A stretch of DNA of 64,000 nt, from assembly GCF_029892965.1 (NCBI RefSeq), contig NZ_JARXWN010000001.1:310001-374000 (forward strand), read 5' to 3'. The stretch's first letter is position 1, and the number at the start of each line of letters is the position of its first letter. Below, piece after piece: positions 35,527-44,594 of the stretch. The translations under genes were made by a program, and so were the position numbers. Under the pieces are notes generated by a model. It was not told the DNA's origin, did no database searches, and saw nothing but the letters and a program-made list of their open reading frames with translations. The DNA comes from Dysgonomonas sp. PF1-14. Lineage in GTDB: Bacteria; Bacteroidota; Bacteroidia; Bacteroidales; Dysgonomonadaceae.

Positions 35527-35575
35527 CAGTCGCTTTCTGTAAAAGTTAATAGATTTCATATTTAAACATAACACA

Positions 35576-36730
35576 ATGGCTATATTTAATGTTATAAAGT
35601 ATCAAGGAAGTGATAAAGAGTTCGCTTGGAGATACCCATACGATAATCTCAACATCGGGTCTCAATTAGTAGTAAACACTTCTCAAACTGCCTTTTTTGT
35701 TCGTGGAGGGGTTATATATGACCAATTTGCACCTGGTACATACACCTTAAAAACGAACAATATTCCTCTGCTTAACAAGGTTATAAATATTCCTTTTGGA
35801 GGTGAAACTCCATTTAAAGCTGAAGTTTGGTTTATCAATCTGATTAATAAATTGGATTGTAAATGGGGTACATTAAATCCAATACAATTAGAAGACCCCA
35901 AATATGGTGTGATAGTACCTGTCAGGGCTTATGGGCAGTATGGAATAAAAATATGCAGACCAAAAATATTCTTGGAAACCCTTGTCGGGAATATGGATTC
36001 GTATTCGTCCGATAAAATCCTCGAATACTTTAAGGGCAAGGTATTGTCATCCTTAACAAGTCTTGTTTCTCAAAAATTAGTATCTGAGAACATCTCAATA
36101 TTAGAGATTAACGCACATTTGGATTCAATGTCTGCGTTTTGTCAAGAAAAACTTTCTATTGAATTTAAGAAATATGGCATTGATGTAGTGAACTTCTTCT
36201 TTATGTCAATCAACGCATCAGAGGATGATAGTAGTGTAAAGAAGTTGAAAGAAGCGAAAGATTTTGCAGCAAGAATAAAAATTATAGGCAGGGATAATTA
36301 TCAAATGGACAAGAGTTTTGACGTTTTAGGTAAAGCAGCCGAAAATGAAGGCATGTCAAGTAATTTCATTGGTGCAGGCATAGGCATGGGCGTTGGCATG
36401 GGGGTCGGCAATCAAATAGGAAATATGTCAAATCAAATGGTAAATACCAATCCACAAATACAAACTCAGCAACAAACACAATCGCAAGCACCTCAAATGC
36501 CTCCACCACCGCCACTATCAACCGTACAATATTTTTTATATATAAACAATGTGCAAACGGGTCCATATAGTATTTCAGATATGCAAAGTATGATTTTAGA
36601 TAAACAGGTGGATAGGAATGTGTATGTATGGAAACAAGGTATGCAAGGATGGGATATAGCAAACAATGTTCCCGAACTCAATCAAATATTAAATACATTA
36701 CCACCACCATTTCCAACAAATAATCCATAA
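35576..36730 (+). CDS. SPFH-domain protein with C-terminal GYF_2 domain (operon gene 5)
   Basis: 384 residues. N-terminal ~240 match the COG4260-type SPFH (stomatin/prohibitin-like, 'virion core') family: FAWRYPYDNLNIGSQLVV near the start and later GVIVPVRAYGQYGIKI. A Gly/Met-rich stretch (~262-288), a Gln/Pro-rich linker with a PPPPPLS run, and a GYF_2 domain (~318-367: GPYSISDMQ, VWKQGMQGW) follow. In the family the C-terminus is often a zinc ribbon; here GYF_2, a proline-peptide-binding type, replaces it. Probably a membrane-scaffold oligomer that organises the other operon products (inference). Confidence 0.82.
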   Translation: MAIFNVIKYQGSDKEFAWRYPYDNLNIGSQLVVNTSQTAFFVRGGVIYDQFAPGTYTLKTNNIPLLNKVINIPFGGETPFKAEVWFINLINKLDCKWGTLNPIQLEDPKYGVIVPVRAYGQYGIKICRPKIFLETLVGNMDSYSSDKILEYFKGKVLSSLTSLVSQKLVSENISILEINAHLDSMSAFCQEKLSIEFKKYGIDVVNFFFMSINASEDDSSVKKLKEAKDFAARIKIIGRDNYQMDKSFDVLGKAAENEGMSSNFIGAGIGMGVGMGVGNQIGNMSNQMVNTNPQIQTQQQTQSQAPQMPPPPPLSTVQYFLYINNVQTGPYSISDMQSMILDKQVDRNVYVWKQGMQGWDIANNVPELNQILNTLPPPFPTNNP

Positions 36731-36734
36731 AACG

Positions 36735-37073
36735 ATGAAGAACATTATTGTCATAAGCTACGCATTACTGATAATAGCCAATGTAATCATTGGACTTGTC
36801 TTAACAGAGTACGAGCCATTCAATATGTGGTTGGTTACAGCCACTATTGCAATTAATGCAATATTCAGCTATTTGATTGCATCGTCAGAATTACAGAACG
36901 CATTTAAGATAAGTCTGACAAGTATCTACTCTGTCCTTTTGCTCATTCAGATAGTATTGGCAATCATTTGCAATAAGGAACTTGCTAATAATATTGTATT
37001 CATCATATATGCTTTGTCTTTTCTTATTCAAGGTATTATTGGCGTAGTGGTTTATAGTATATCAAAAAAGTAA
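36735..37073 (+). CDS. Four-helix membrane protein (operon gene 6)
   Basis: 112 residues, almost entirely hydrophobic, with four predicted membrane helices and short loops; ends SISKK. Starts 4 nt after the SPFH gene. No motif recognised; possibly a membrane anchor for its neighbours. Confidence 0.6.
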   Translation: MKNIIVISYALLIIANVIIGLVLTEYEPFNMWLVTATIAINAIFSYLIASSELQNAFKISLTSIYSVLLLIQIVLAIICNKELANNIVFIIYALSFLIQGIIGVVVYSISKK

Positions 37074-37079
37074 AAAAAT

Positions 37080-37436
37080 ATGGAATCAAAATCTTGCCCT
37101 CGATGCGGTGCTCCAATGTCTTCAATCAATACAGAAGAATTTGTTTGTGAATTTTGTGGTGAAAAAGTTAGAGTGCGAAAGACTTTAAGTGAAGTTCAAG
37201 AAGCTATGCCTATTCAGAAAGAAGTTGTATATGTGCGAGAAGAAGCACCACAAGAAAACGATTACAGGGAATATGACCCTCTTGGCGTTGGTATGTGGAT
37301 ACTTTGTATTCTTTTCCCATTGGCAGGTCTTGGCTCTTTCTTTTACTATAAATCCAATGGTTATGATAAAAAGGGGAATCAAGCTATGCTTGCGGGGGTT
37401 ATAGGCTTTGTGGTAGCTTGGATATTATTTTACTAA
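37080..37436 (+). CDS. Zinc-ribbon membrane protein (operon gene 7)
   Basis: 118 residues: zinc ribbon CPRCGAPMSSINTEEFVCEFCG (5-26), an acidic linker, and two C-terminal hydrophobic helices (GMWILCILFPLAGLGSFFYY; MLAGVIGFVVAWILFY). Same architecture as genes 1 and 8. Function unknown. Confidence 0.7.
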   Translation: MESKSCPRCGAPMSSINTEEFVCEFCGEKVRVRKTLSEVQEAMPIQKEVVYVREEAPQENDYREYDPLGVGMWILCILFPLAGLGSFFYYKSNGYDKKGNQAMLAGVIGFVVAWILFY

Positions 37437-37454
37437 TGATAAAAATAAACACTC

Positions 37455-37958
37455 ATGAACTCATGTAGCCATTGTGGTGCACCATTTGAAGGTGGCAATA
37501 AGTACACTTGTGGTTTTTGTGGTGCATCCATAAAGACACAAAACACAAAAGAAGAACCTACACCTTCAATTCCAATTATAGAAACTCCTGTAATGCAGGA
37601 GATGCATGACGATTCTTTCGATTTCCTAACAGAAAGACCAACAGTGCTTACTGTTACATGCGTTATAGCATGGATATTATTTGCTTTAGAGTTTATTGGT
37701 TATGTCCTTCTTGATGAGGTAGAGATATATACAGCAAGTGAGTTCAAGTACTTAAGATTTCTTGTTTTTGGACAGGCATACGCATACTTCCTGATTTGGA
37801 ATATGAAGAAGAAAGGTATTTACATATTCTTACTTATTGCTATAATCGACACAATCTTTACGATTTTGATAAACGGAGAGCCTTTATGGTTTGATATTAT
37901 TATATACATAATACTCCTTGTTATCCCCTTGTATTACGTAGAACGAATGGATAATTAA
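37455..37958 (+). CDS. Zinc-ribbon membrane protein (operon gene 8)
   Basis: 167 residues: zinc ribbon CSHCGAPFEGGNKYTCGFCGA (4-24), linker with TPSIPIIETPV, then about four membrane helices from residue ~64 to the end. Function unknown; the third of five zinc-ribbon proteins in this operon. Confidence 0.7.
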   Translation: MNSCSHCGAPFEGGNKYTCGFCGASIKTQNTKEEPTPSIPIIETPVMQEMHDDSFDFLTERPTVLTVTCVIAWILFALEFIGYVLLDEVEIYTASEFKYLRFLVFGQAYAYFLIWNMKKKGIYIFLLIAIIDTIFTILINGEPLWFDIIIYIILLVIPLYYVERMDN

Positions 37959-37978
37959 CAACACAATAAATTATTATA

Positions 37979-38470
37979 ATGAAATACTATAAAGCACTGA
38001 ATTGTCCTAATTGTGGAGCAAGTATAGAGTTTAACCCTGAGCAAAACATTTCGGCATGTTCATATTGTAAAAGCTATTTAGTGAGTGATTATTTGAAGAT
38101 AGAAAATAGAGAAAGTATTCAACCTCGTCTACTAAAGCCCAATGTTAAATTTGCTGCCAACTTTATCGAAAATTCGGGAAATTCTTTGGGTGGACATTTA
38201 TGGGTATCAACGTCTGAAATTTTCTTTAAGCCGCATCGATTTAACTTTGGAAATCTATCTAAAAAATATTTGAGAATAGTAGATATTGTAGATTATTCAA
38301 AAGGTTGGTTAGGTTCAATCACTATTAAGTCTCGAAATGGTAGTATGGATTTAATCTCATGGAATCGTAAGTCGATAATCAAGGCTATTGAAGAACGAAA
38401 ATTATCCATTGCAAGAGACCCAAATGTGTCGGAGGAGATAAAGAAAAATATTGTACAATGCTATTTCTGA
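37979..38470 (+). CDS. Zinc-ribbon plus PH/GRAM-like protein (operon gene 9)
   Basis: 163 residues, no membrane helix. Zinc ribbon CPNCGASIEFNPEQNISACSYC (8-29), then a beta-rich domain (SLGGHLWVSTSEIFFKPHRF, YLRIVDIVDYSKGWLGSITI, ending in a helix) that resembles bacterial PH/GRAM domains, which often bind membrane lipids. It could be the soluble, membrane-docking member of the set. Partner and ligand unknown. Confidence 0.65.
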   Translation: MKYYKALNCPNCGASIEFNPEQNISACSYCKSYLVSDYLKIENRESIQPRLLKPNVKFAANFIENSGNSLGGHLWVSTSEIFFKPHRFNFGNLSKKYLRIVDIVDYSKGWLGSITIKSRNGSMDLISWNRKSIIKAIEERKLSIARDPNVSEEIKKNIVQCYF

Positions 38471-38490
38471 TATAATTAGACATCTAACCT

Positions 38491-39237
38491 ATGCAGCAAA
38501 AACATTTATATATAGTAATTGGTACATTTTCAGCTATTGTATTAGCATTTGTAGCCATTGGCGGGTACTTTTGGAAACAGCACACTAATCTTTTACAAAA
38601 TACACCTGAAAACAAAAATGTAGAAATAGCCCCTGATACTCCTATCACTGATAATCAAATGACTGAGTACGTTAAATTTCAGGTGAAGAAGAAAACATAT
38701 TTCCACTCTACTCCTAATGTCAAAGATGTCCGAAAGGCTTACATTCTTGAGGGAGATAAAGGTGTATTTACATCTTTTAATGGAGATTTTGGTTATGCTA
38801 TATACACAAACAGCAATAATATAAAATCGGAAGGTTGGATATTATTAAAGGATGTCACAATGAATAATGAAGATGAGTATAGCTCAAGCAAAGATGCAAC
38901 TTCTGATTTCAAGTTGATTGGAGTATGGGGAACAAAAAACTATCTATTTGATGGAGGAGTAACTCTCTATATTGGAGAAAACACAGCCATATATACAGAC
39001 GGTATGTGTTTTTGCTATGAAGGAAAATATAGAATAGATACTACATTTGGCGAATATATTGTGCTTGATGGCTATCTCGATAGTGACTGCCCCGATGCTC
39101 CATCTTATAAAGAATATAGGATTCAAATTGATAGAGATAGACAAATATTGGTTCATGGGTCAGATATTTTCTCAAGGATTTCAGATTTGGACGATTATTA
39201 TAAAGGCAAATTGAATAATATTCATGCTAATCAGTAA
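38491..39237 (+). CDS. Single-pass membrane protein with periplasmic SH3-like domain (operon gene 10)
   Basis: 248 residues: N-terminal membrane helix (about 6-28), Pro/Asp-rich linker, an SH3-like segment (KTYFHSTPNVKDVRKAYILE; EGWILLKDV), and a C-terminal lipocalin-like beta domain (LIGVWGTKNYLFDGGVTLYI; GMCFCYEGKYRID). The domains should lie in the periplasm, where SH3b domains commonly bind peptidoglycan. Family otherwise not recognised. Confidence 0.65.
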   Translation: MQQKHLYIVIGTFSAIVLAFVAIGGYFWKQHTNLLQNTPENKNVEIAPDTPITDNQMTEYVKFQVKKKTYFHSTPNVKDVRKAYILEGDKGVFTSFNGDFGYAIYTNSNNIKSEGWILLKDVTMNNEDEYSSSKDATSDFKLIGVWGTKNYLFDGGVTLYIGENTAIYTDGMCFCYEGKYRIDTTFGEYIVLDGYLDSDCPDAPSYKEYRIQIDRDRQILVHGSDIFSRISDLDDYYKGKLNNIHANQ

Positions 39238-39291
39238 AATGGGACTTTAGTATTACAATAATATTTAGATTCAAAATTAATAAAATAAATC

Positions 39292-40224
39292 ATGAGTAAA
39301 TTTTGTCAAACATGTGGTTTTCTCTTAAAAGGAGATGAAAATATATGCCCTGAATGTGGTGCTGAAATTCAGCATATTGATATTGTAGAAGAAGATGATT
39401 CGATTCACTTTGAACAAACAACAGCACCCATAGAATTTAGTTCACCCCAAGAGGAAAAACAAGAAGAATACAAAAAACCATTCCCATGGCTGATATTCGT
39501 TTCGGGACTGTTGCTTGTGCTTAGCCTTGGTGGGTATCTTGTTTATAGCCAATTTTATAAGCCTTATGCTATTGACAGGGATGCTCCAAGATATTACACG
39601 TATGCAAATTCAACATTTCTTCGGTCTTCGCAAGTTGTTGGAGTTGAGTACAATATACTTGGCCGAGTTCCATACGGGGCGGAACTGATTATTTATGAGA
39701 AGGAAGGACAATGGGCTAAAGCGAAATGGAATAAAGAAGTCGGCTATATAGCAAGCGAATATATTCTCAGTAAACAAGATTTTTTCAGACTAAATAGTAT
39801 TTGGGGTGATAATAACTGTAAAGATGTTATAGGGCAAGCAAAATGCAGGCTCGCTTTACTGAATTATTTCAAGTCTAAAAAATTATATGGAGACATTGAT
39901 GTAAAAGTTGCAAAGGATGTATTTAATTTGATTATTCTCGACAGGGATGTTTGGCAAGTATTTGCCAAGCCAAAAGAAGAAAAATATAATTCTGTGTATT
40001 ATTGTAAATTGTCTAATCCGAATCAAAAATATAATGATTTTGCTATACTTATTGCTAACAAAGAATCTCATAGCAGAAGGTGTCTGATTTTTTCATTTGA
40101 CGATTCTGAGACACCATCTTTAATATATGAAACCATAGCTCCAAATGTAGGCGATATTAGCAATATAAAAACATTTTCACCTTATGGAACTTTGGGACCA
40201 ACATACCAAATAGAATACAAATGA
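39292..40224 (+). CDS. Zinc-ribbon, transmembrane, SH3-domain protein (operon gene 11)
   Basis: 310 residues with three parts: cytosolic zinc ribbon CQTCGFLLKGDENICPECGA (5-24), one membrane helix (PWLIFVSGLLLVLSLGGYLV, ~64-83), and a periplasmic SH3b domain (FLRSSQVVGVEYNILGRVPY; WAKAKWNKEVGYIASEYI) with ~130 more residues. It thus bridges a cytosolic metal site and the cell-wall side. It overlaps the L,D-transpeptidase gene by 4 nt (ATGA), implying coupled expression. Confidence 0.72.
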   Translation: MSKFCQTCGFLLKGDENICPECGAEIQHIDIVEEDDSIHFEQTTAPIEFSSPQEEKQEEYKKPFPWLIFVSGLLLVLSLGGYLVYSQFYKPYAIDRDAPRYYTYANSTFLRSSQVVGVEYNILGRVPYGAELIIYEKEGQWAKAKWNKEVGYIASEYILSKQDFFRLNSIWGDNNCKDVIGQAKCRLALLNYFKSKKLYGDIDVKVAKDVFNLIILDRDVWQVFAKPKEEKYNSVYYCKLSNPNQKYNDFAILIANKESHSRRCLIFSFDDSETPSLIYETIAPNVGDISNIKTFSPYGTLGPTYQIEYK

Positions 40225-40757
40225 AAGTAAAAATAAGAAGGACTGTGTTTTTATGGGTAGTTCTGCTACTGCCCTACTTTCTAATTGTTTCTTATATTGC
40301 TTATAAGTATTGCACAGATATATCGAAAACAAAGGCAGCCTTCCTTATAATTTCAAAAGATACCATGACTTTAAGCATATACGATGATAATGGTGATACT
40401 CTTGGCATATTCAATATTGCATGTGGAAAGAATGCAGGTAATAAGGAAGAAATTGGCGATTTAAGAACCCCTGAAGGTATCTTTCCCATTGTTGATATAC
40501 AAGATGCTTCAAAGTGGACGCATGATTTTGGTGATGGTAAAGGATATATTGATGGCGCTTATGGTAGCCATTTCATTCGATTAGGGACGAATTTCAAAGG
40601 GATTGGCATTCATGGCACTCATGACAGTGCTTCTATTGGCAAAAGAGTTACAGAAGGATGTATCAGGCTGAATAATAACGACCTCCTAAAACTAATAGAA
40701 TATGTAAAAGTTGGTATTCCTGTTGTTATTATACCATCAAAAGAAGATATACAATGA
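40221..40757 (+). CDS. L,D-transpeptidase (YkuD family) (operon gene 12)
   Basis: 178 residues: N-terminal membrane anchor (~10-30), then a YkuD domain with the catalytic region GIHGTHDSASIGKRVTEGCI RL, where HGT and the GC of EGCIRL supply His and the nucleophilic Cys; the usual Ser-His before Gly-Cys is here Thr-Glu. YkuD enzymes make 3-3 peptidoglycan crosslinks or attach proteins to the wall. ATGA overlaps on both sides tie it tightly to the zinc-ribbon/SH3 gene and the lipoprotein gene. Periplasmic action is inferred from topology. Confidence 0.82.
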   Translation: MKVKIRRTVFLWVVLLLPYFLIVSYIAYKYCTDISKTKAAFLIISKDTMTLSIYDDNGDTLGIFNIACGKNAGNKEEIGDLRTPEGIFPIVDIQDASKWTHDFGDGKGYIDGAYGSHFIRLGTNFKGIGIHGTHDSASIGKRVTEGCIRLNNNDLLKLIEYVKVGIPVVIIPSKEDIQ

Positions 40758-41554
40758 GGAAATTAGTTATATTGGTATTTATTTCTTTTCTCATTTCATG
40801 TGAGAAAGATGAAGATAATTATGTGGACCCCAATTACTCTTATATGGATGAGCTGTTTGAGGGTGGATTCTCAATGAAACTTGAACAGGTCTATGCTTAT
40901 GTAAAAGTGGGAAGTTATCATGAAATGGTGGATTCAGTATTTAAAGATAAACAATCCATAACAACACTGCCCAATTATGCAATATCAGGTACAACTACCT
41001 TAATTATGGGCGATATAGTTAAAGGTGAAAGGTGGACATTTGATAAACCTATAAGAAATGAGTATGAAGTTATAATAGATAATGGAGGCGTAAACGACCC
41101 GACATTCTCATATAAAGTTAAAACTATGTATATACCTCTAAATAGGAATAATAGTGTTATAGATAAAAATTTTAGAATCACTTATGCAGGAGAACATAAT
41201 ATATATGGAAAATTTGCTGCCAAAATCAAGTTTTTCACTGATAAAGACGAATATACAAATTTGATTATTGAGGATATTGTTTATAATTCAAAAGAAATGG
41301 TTTTAAAGACGAATAAGGAATATATATTAAATCAGAATATATTCCCCCCTTTGACATCAAAACAAGTCAAAATAGAACTTCAAAACAATAATTATGAGCT
41401 TTTTCTTTATGAAGCAAATACCTATTATAAAATAGGGGAGAATTTATATAAACCATCTTTTAATGATAATTACATTTACGTCGGTAGTACAAATAATAAT
41501 GGGTTATTAAATAGTTATTATCAAGTTCAATACTATTTGAAGTTTAAATTATAA
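40754..41554 (+). CDS. Lipoprotein of unknown function (operon gene 13)
   Basis: 266 residues. Lipoprotein signal with lipobox FLISC, followed by EKDEDN, an acidic stretch typical of surface-exported Bacteroidetes lipoproteins. The mature part is beta-rich with many Asn/Tyr. No family recognised. ATGA overlap with the L,D-transpeptidase gene; last gene of the run, followed by 180 nt without a gene. Confidence 0.65.
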   Translation: MRKLVILVFISFLISCEKDEDNYVDPNYSYMDELFEGGFSMKLEQVYAYVKVGSYHEMVDSVFKDKQSITTLPNYAISGTTTLIMGDIVKGERWTFDKPIRNEYEVIIDNGGVNDPTFSYKVKTMYIPLNRNNSVIDKNFRITYAGEHNIYGKFAAKIKFFTDKDEYTNLIIEDIVYNSKEMVLKTNKEYILNQNIFPPLTSKQVKIELQNNNYELFLYEANTYYKIGENLYKPSFNDNYIYVGSTNNNGLLNSYYQVQYYLKFKL

Positions 41555-41607
41555 TTTTCAACAAATGAATGTGAGAACAAAAACTATTATAACAGAGCTA
41601 TTGTAAT

Positions 41608-41633
41608 ATAGCTTATTAGCTTATTAGCTTATT
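41608..41633 (+). repeat. Short tandem repeat TTAGCTTA, three units
   Basis: Three 10-bp-phased copies of AGCTTATT in the gap between the operon and the WG gene; the gap shows nothing else. Confidence 0.6.
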
Positions 41634-41738
41634 AATAATATTGTTGGAGACGTGAGCTCTGATTATCAGGGCATTAGAAGTATCTGAGATGCGTGAAAAT
41701 TTATACTCTTGTTTAAATGGCGTTAGAGAGGTTTATAT

Positions 41739-42959
41739 ATGATTGAAAAAAAATATAATAACAAAGAATACAACTTTGATAACCAACTGTACATCACAGA
41801 AGAAGATGGCAGATTTGGTTTCCTAAACAAATCAGAAAAAGAAATCTCTCCACCCATTTTCGACTTCTACCACATCTATCAAGGCTTTGCAGTTGTAAGG
41901 AAAGGAAATCAAGTTGGTAACCTGTTTTTTCATGAAGGAGTTCAAGAGCCTTTGAAGTATCGGACAGTTGAGATATTTGAGATTGTTCGTAATGGTAGAT
42001 ATGGTGTTGATAGTGTTGATGGAACGAGCATTATTCCATATCGATACGATTATACGAGAATTTACTATAAAATCATTGTTTGTAAATTGAATGAAGGATA
42101 TTATTTGTTTAATACCAAAGGAGAACCCATTATAGACATACCCTTTCAGGATGTTGATTTAACAATATATCAAAACTATCGGTACTTCAATCCATTAAAT
42201 TCATCAACAAGAGAACTAACAATAGAGAGAGGTATTTCTGTCAAAACAAATAATAAATGGGGTGTGATTTCCCAAAAAGGCAAATGGATTATTCAGCCTT
42301 CTGTAAAAAACGCCAATGACATTGAATTGTTTCAACACATACAACCACATCAAGGGTGGTATTATATTCTAAAAGACGAAAATGATAGAAAAGGTATTGC
42401 AAATGAATATGGTAAGCAGATTGTACCATGCCTGTATGATGAGATTATTGTTGATAATCTGAAAATAGCAGATAATGGAAGAGCGTTTATTGTAAAAACA
42501 GGAGAAAAATATGGTTTGTATAGTACTAATGGAAAATTGATTCTTCCTTGCTCCCATGATTGGATAAACTATATCATTGATGACATTTATTTAACTGTGT
42601 GTGATAAATCACAGAAAGTAATGAATTTCGAAAAGGTCTTAAATATAGAATGGGATGAGTGTCAAGAGCTTGACAGCAATTGTGTTGATGTTTATTCACT
42701 ACGCCTTGATGTGTTACTTAGTATAGGTATGTCTTTTTATCACGACCTTTGTTATCCTCAATATCAGCCATGTACCAAAAATGTATTAGATGATGTAGAT
42801 ATCCGAAATGCTATAAAATGGTATTTGTTTGCAGCCGAACTTGGTAATGACCTTGCTATAACGGCATGTTACAATGCGTATAAATATGGCATCGGTGTAA
42901 GTGCAGATATGGAAATAGCAAACAGATATTTGAAGCGGTTGCCTAATTGTATTTTCTGA
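41739..42959 (+). CDS. WG-repeat protein with C-terminal Sel1-like repeat
   Basis: 406 residues. About eight WG-type repeats (DGRFGFLNKSEKEISPPIFD; KWGVISQKGKWIIQPS; KYGLYSTNGKLILPC) are followed by a helical TPR/Sel1-like unit (AIKWYLFAAELGNDLAITAC; YKYGIGVSADMEIAN). No signal peptide or membrane helix, so cytosolic. Both repeat types bind proteins; a target is not known. It differs from the chromosomal WG protein at 14001 by lacking a tail anchor. Separate from the operon by 184 nt. Confidence 0.78.
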   Translation: MIEKKYNNKEYNFDNQLYITEEDGRFGFLNKSEKEISPPIFDFYHIYQGFAVVRKGNQVGNLFFHEGVQEPLKYRTVEIFEIVRNGRYGVDSVDGTSIIPYRYDYTRIYYKIIVCKLNEGYYLFNTKGEPIIDIPFQDVDLTIYQNYRYFNPLNSSTRELTIERGISVKTNNKWGVISQKGKWIIQPSVKNANDIELFQHIQPHQGWYYILKDENDRKGIANEYGKQIVPCLYDEIIVDNLKIADNGRAFIVKTGEKYGLYSTNGKLILPCSHDWINYIIDDIYLTVCDKSQKVMNFEKVLNIEWDECQELDSNCVDVYSLRLDVLLSIGMSFYHDLCYPQYQPCTKNVLDDVDIRNAIKWYLFAAELGNDLAITACYNAYKYGIGVSADMEIANRYLKRLPNCIF

Positions 42960-43006
42960 GAATAAAGCATATATAGAAGGGGTATGAATGAAGTCGTGTT
43001 TGATGA

Positions 43007-43576
43007 TTATTGCTTATCCTTTCTTCCCGTTTCGCAATAATGTTTAACCAACTCATAAAAATTACCCTCAAATCTCATTACATAACTTTCTCCATATCTT
43101 TGAGAAAAAATGCAAGGATAATAACTACGGTCACCTTTCGGGATATGCAATTTTTCTTCTAACATAGAATAAGTATGATATTTAAGATTAGGAATAATCC
43201 GAACATATTTATTTGTCGGGTCTGCACTTTCATTTCTATACAATGATGTTAATAGCTGTAAATCCCTGTCATTTAAAGATAGAAACATATGCCAAACATC
43301 CTCTTTGTGTTGTTCATATTTGGACATATTGTATTGCATATTTTCCCGTTCTACTGCTGCTTTACGAGAATTCTCACTCCACCTATTTGATAAATGATGA
43401 ATTGAATTTACAATTAAGTAAGTTGCACAAAATACAATTATCAATACCACTGTATCAGTATTGATAAATTTAAAATATATTGCAGTTACTAAAACTGAAA
43501 TCAGAATGTATTGTAATTTTGTTTTTTCAATTATTGCTTTTAGCCAATCCATGTATAGAGTATTTAACAAAATCAA
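43007..43576 (-). CDS. Membrane protein with superinfection-exclusion-like (SieB) layout
   Basis: 189 residues (182 if ATG 43552, MDWLKAI, is used). Two N-terminal membrane helices (~22-40 and 44-62) and a cytosolic domain with a short helix-rich start (EDVWHMFLSLNDRDLQLLTS) and a winged-helix-like end. This topology and size resemble SieB-family phage exclusion proteins; the sequence match is weak and the call is tentative. Convergent with the WG gene. Confidence 0.4.
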   Translation of the reverse strand: MILLNTLYMDWLKAIIEKTKLQYILISVLVTAIYFKFINTDTVVLIIVFCATYLIVNSIHHLSNRWSENSRKAAVERENMQYNMSKYEQHKEDVWHMFLSLNDRDLQLLTSLYRNESADPTNKYVRIIPNLKYHTYSMLEEKLHIPKGDRSYYPCIFSQRYGESYVMRFEGNFYELVKHYCETGRKDKQ

Positions 43577-43647
43577 ATATAAAAATAAAACTGATTATAA
43601 TAATACTAATAATTAAGATATATTTTACTTAGGTAATTTTCTAAAAA

Positions 43648-44010
43648 TCAATCCGACAGCATTACATATTCATATATAAGAAGCATAGACGAAGGTGCTA
43701 AGTCTCTATATTTGATTGAGTGTTCTTTTTTACCCAACTTGATGATATTTGGTTTCTTGAAATCTATTTCTTTTTCTCTGTAATTTACCATTACGCTATT
43801 TCGGGAGACCTTGATAGAAGTAACAACAGCATAATTATGTTCATCTGTAAATATAACAATATCAGCACAGTCGAATTCAAATATTTCTTCATATCTATTT
43901 AGCTTATTTGCTAATCGTTGTATCATTTCCTTTTGATATTTCTTCTTAATTTCAGCATTTATTTTATCCACTAAAACATCCATAATTCTATATGTAAAAT
44001 TAAAATTCAA
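43648..44010 (-). CDS. Small cytosolic protein of unknown function
   Basis: 120 residues, or 111 from ATG 43983 (MDVLVDK). A helical N-terminus (INAEIKKKYQKEMIQRLANK) is followed by a beta-rich part (ADIVIFTDEHNYAVVTSIKV). No membrane segment. It lies 71 nt upstream of the SieB-like gene on the same strand and may be cotranscribed. Not recognised. Confidence 0.5.
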   Translation of the reverse strand: MNFNFTYRIMDVLVDKINAEIKKKYQKEMIQRLANKLNRYEEIFEFDCADIVIFTDEHNYAVVTSIKVSRNSVMVNYREKEIDFKKPNIIKLGKKEHSIKYRDLAPSSMLLIYEYVMLSD

Positions 44011-44408
44011 AGAAATATAAAATTAGTGTAAAACTAATATTGTAAAAGATGAAATTACCTTATTTCTTATAAAAAAGACATTGTTTCAATACATTTTCAG
44101 CATCACTTTGACACCTCTGCCAATATTCTCTCAAACCAATATTATATTGCAATATAGCCTATACACACCCCCTATGCCGTACCCACAGGGCGGTATCCTA
44201 CTTTTGAGAAATTTTGAAAAACGTTTTTTTATATACGGGTAGATTATCTTGTCCGTCTCTCCCTTCAAAATAATTTTTTTTTGAAAAATTTTTCATTTCA
44301 GGAGAGTAACCCTGTTCCATTTTGATACATAGATATGGGAAACTGTGTCTCACTTTGGGGCTTGGTCAGTATCCTCCATGTTTCAACCTGACACACCATA
44401 AATAAGAA

Positions 44409-44444
44409 TATACCATAAGATTATATAAATAAGATTATGGTATA
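44409..44444. repeat. 10-bp inverted repeat in a 584-bp gene-free stretch
   Basis: TATACCATAA (44409-44418) and TTATGGTATA (44435-44444) are perfect complements. The gap 44011-44594 contains this, two long T-tracts (about 44224-44232 and 44271-44281) and a GC-rich imperfect palindrome (44173-44195), but no gene. It could be an origin or transfer region; this is only a suggestion from position beside replication genes. Confidence 0.6.
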
Positions 44445-44594
44445 ATGTCTAATTTTACCTTAACAGGTAATCTTATCCATATACTTGCTGAATTTATAGT
44501 GAACTTTCACAAAATAGTTCATTTTAAACTTATTTATTTTAACAATTATTAGGATATTTGTTTGTGTAGTGATATTTATTGTATATAAACAGGT

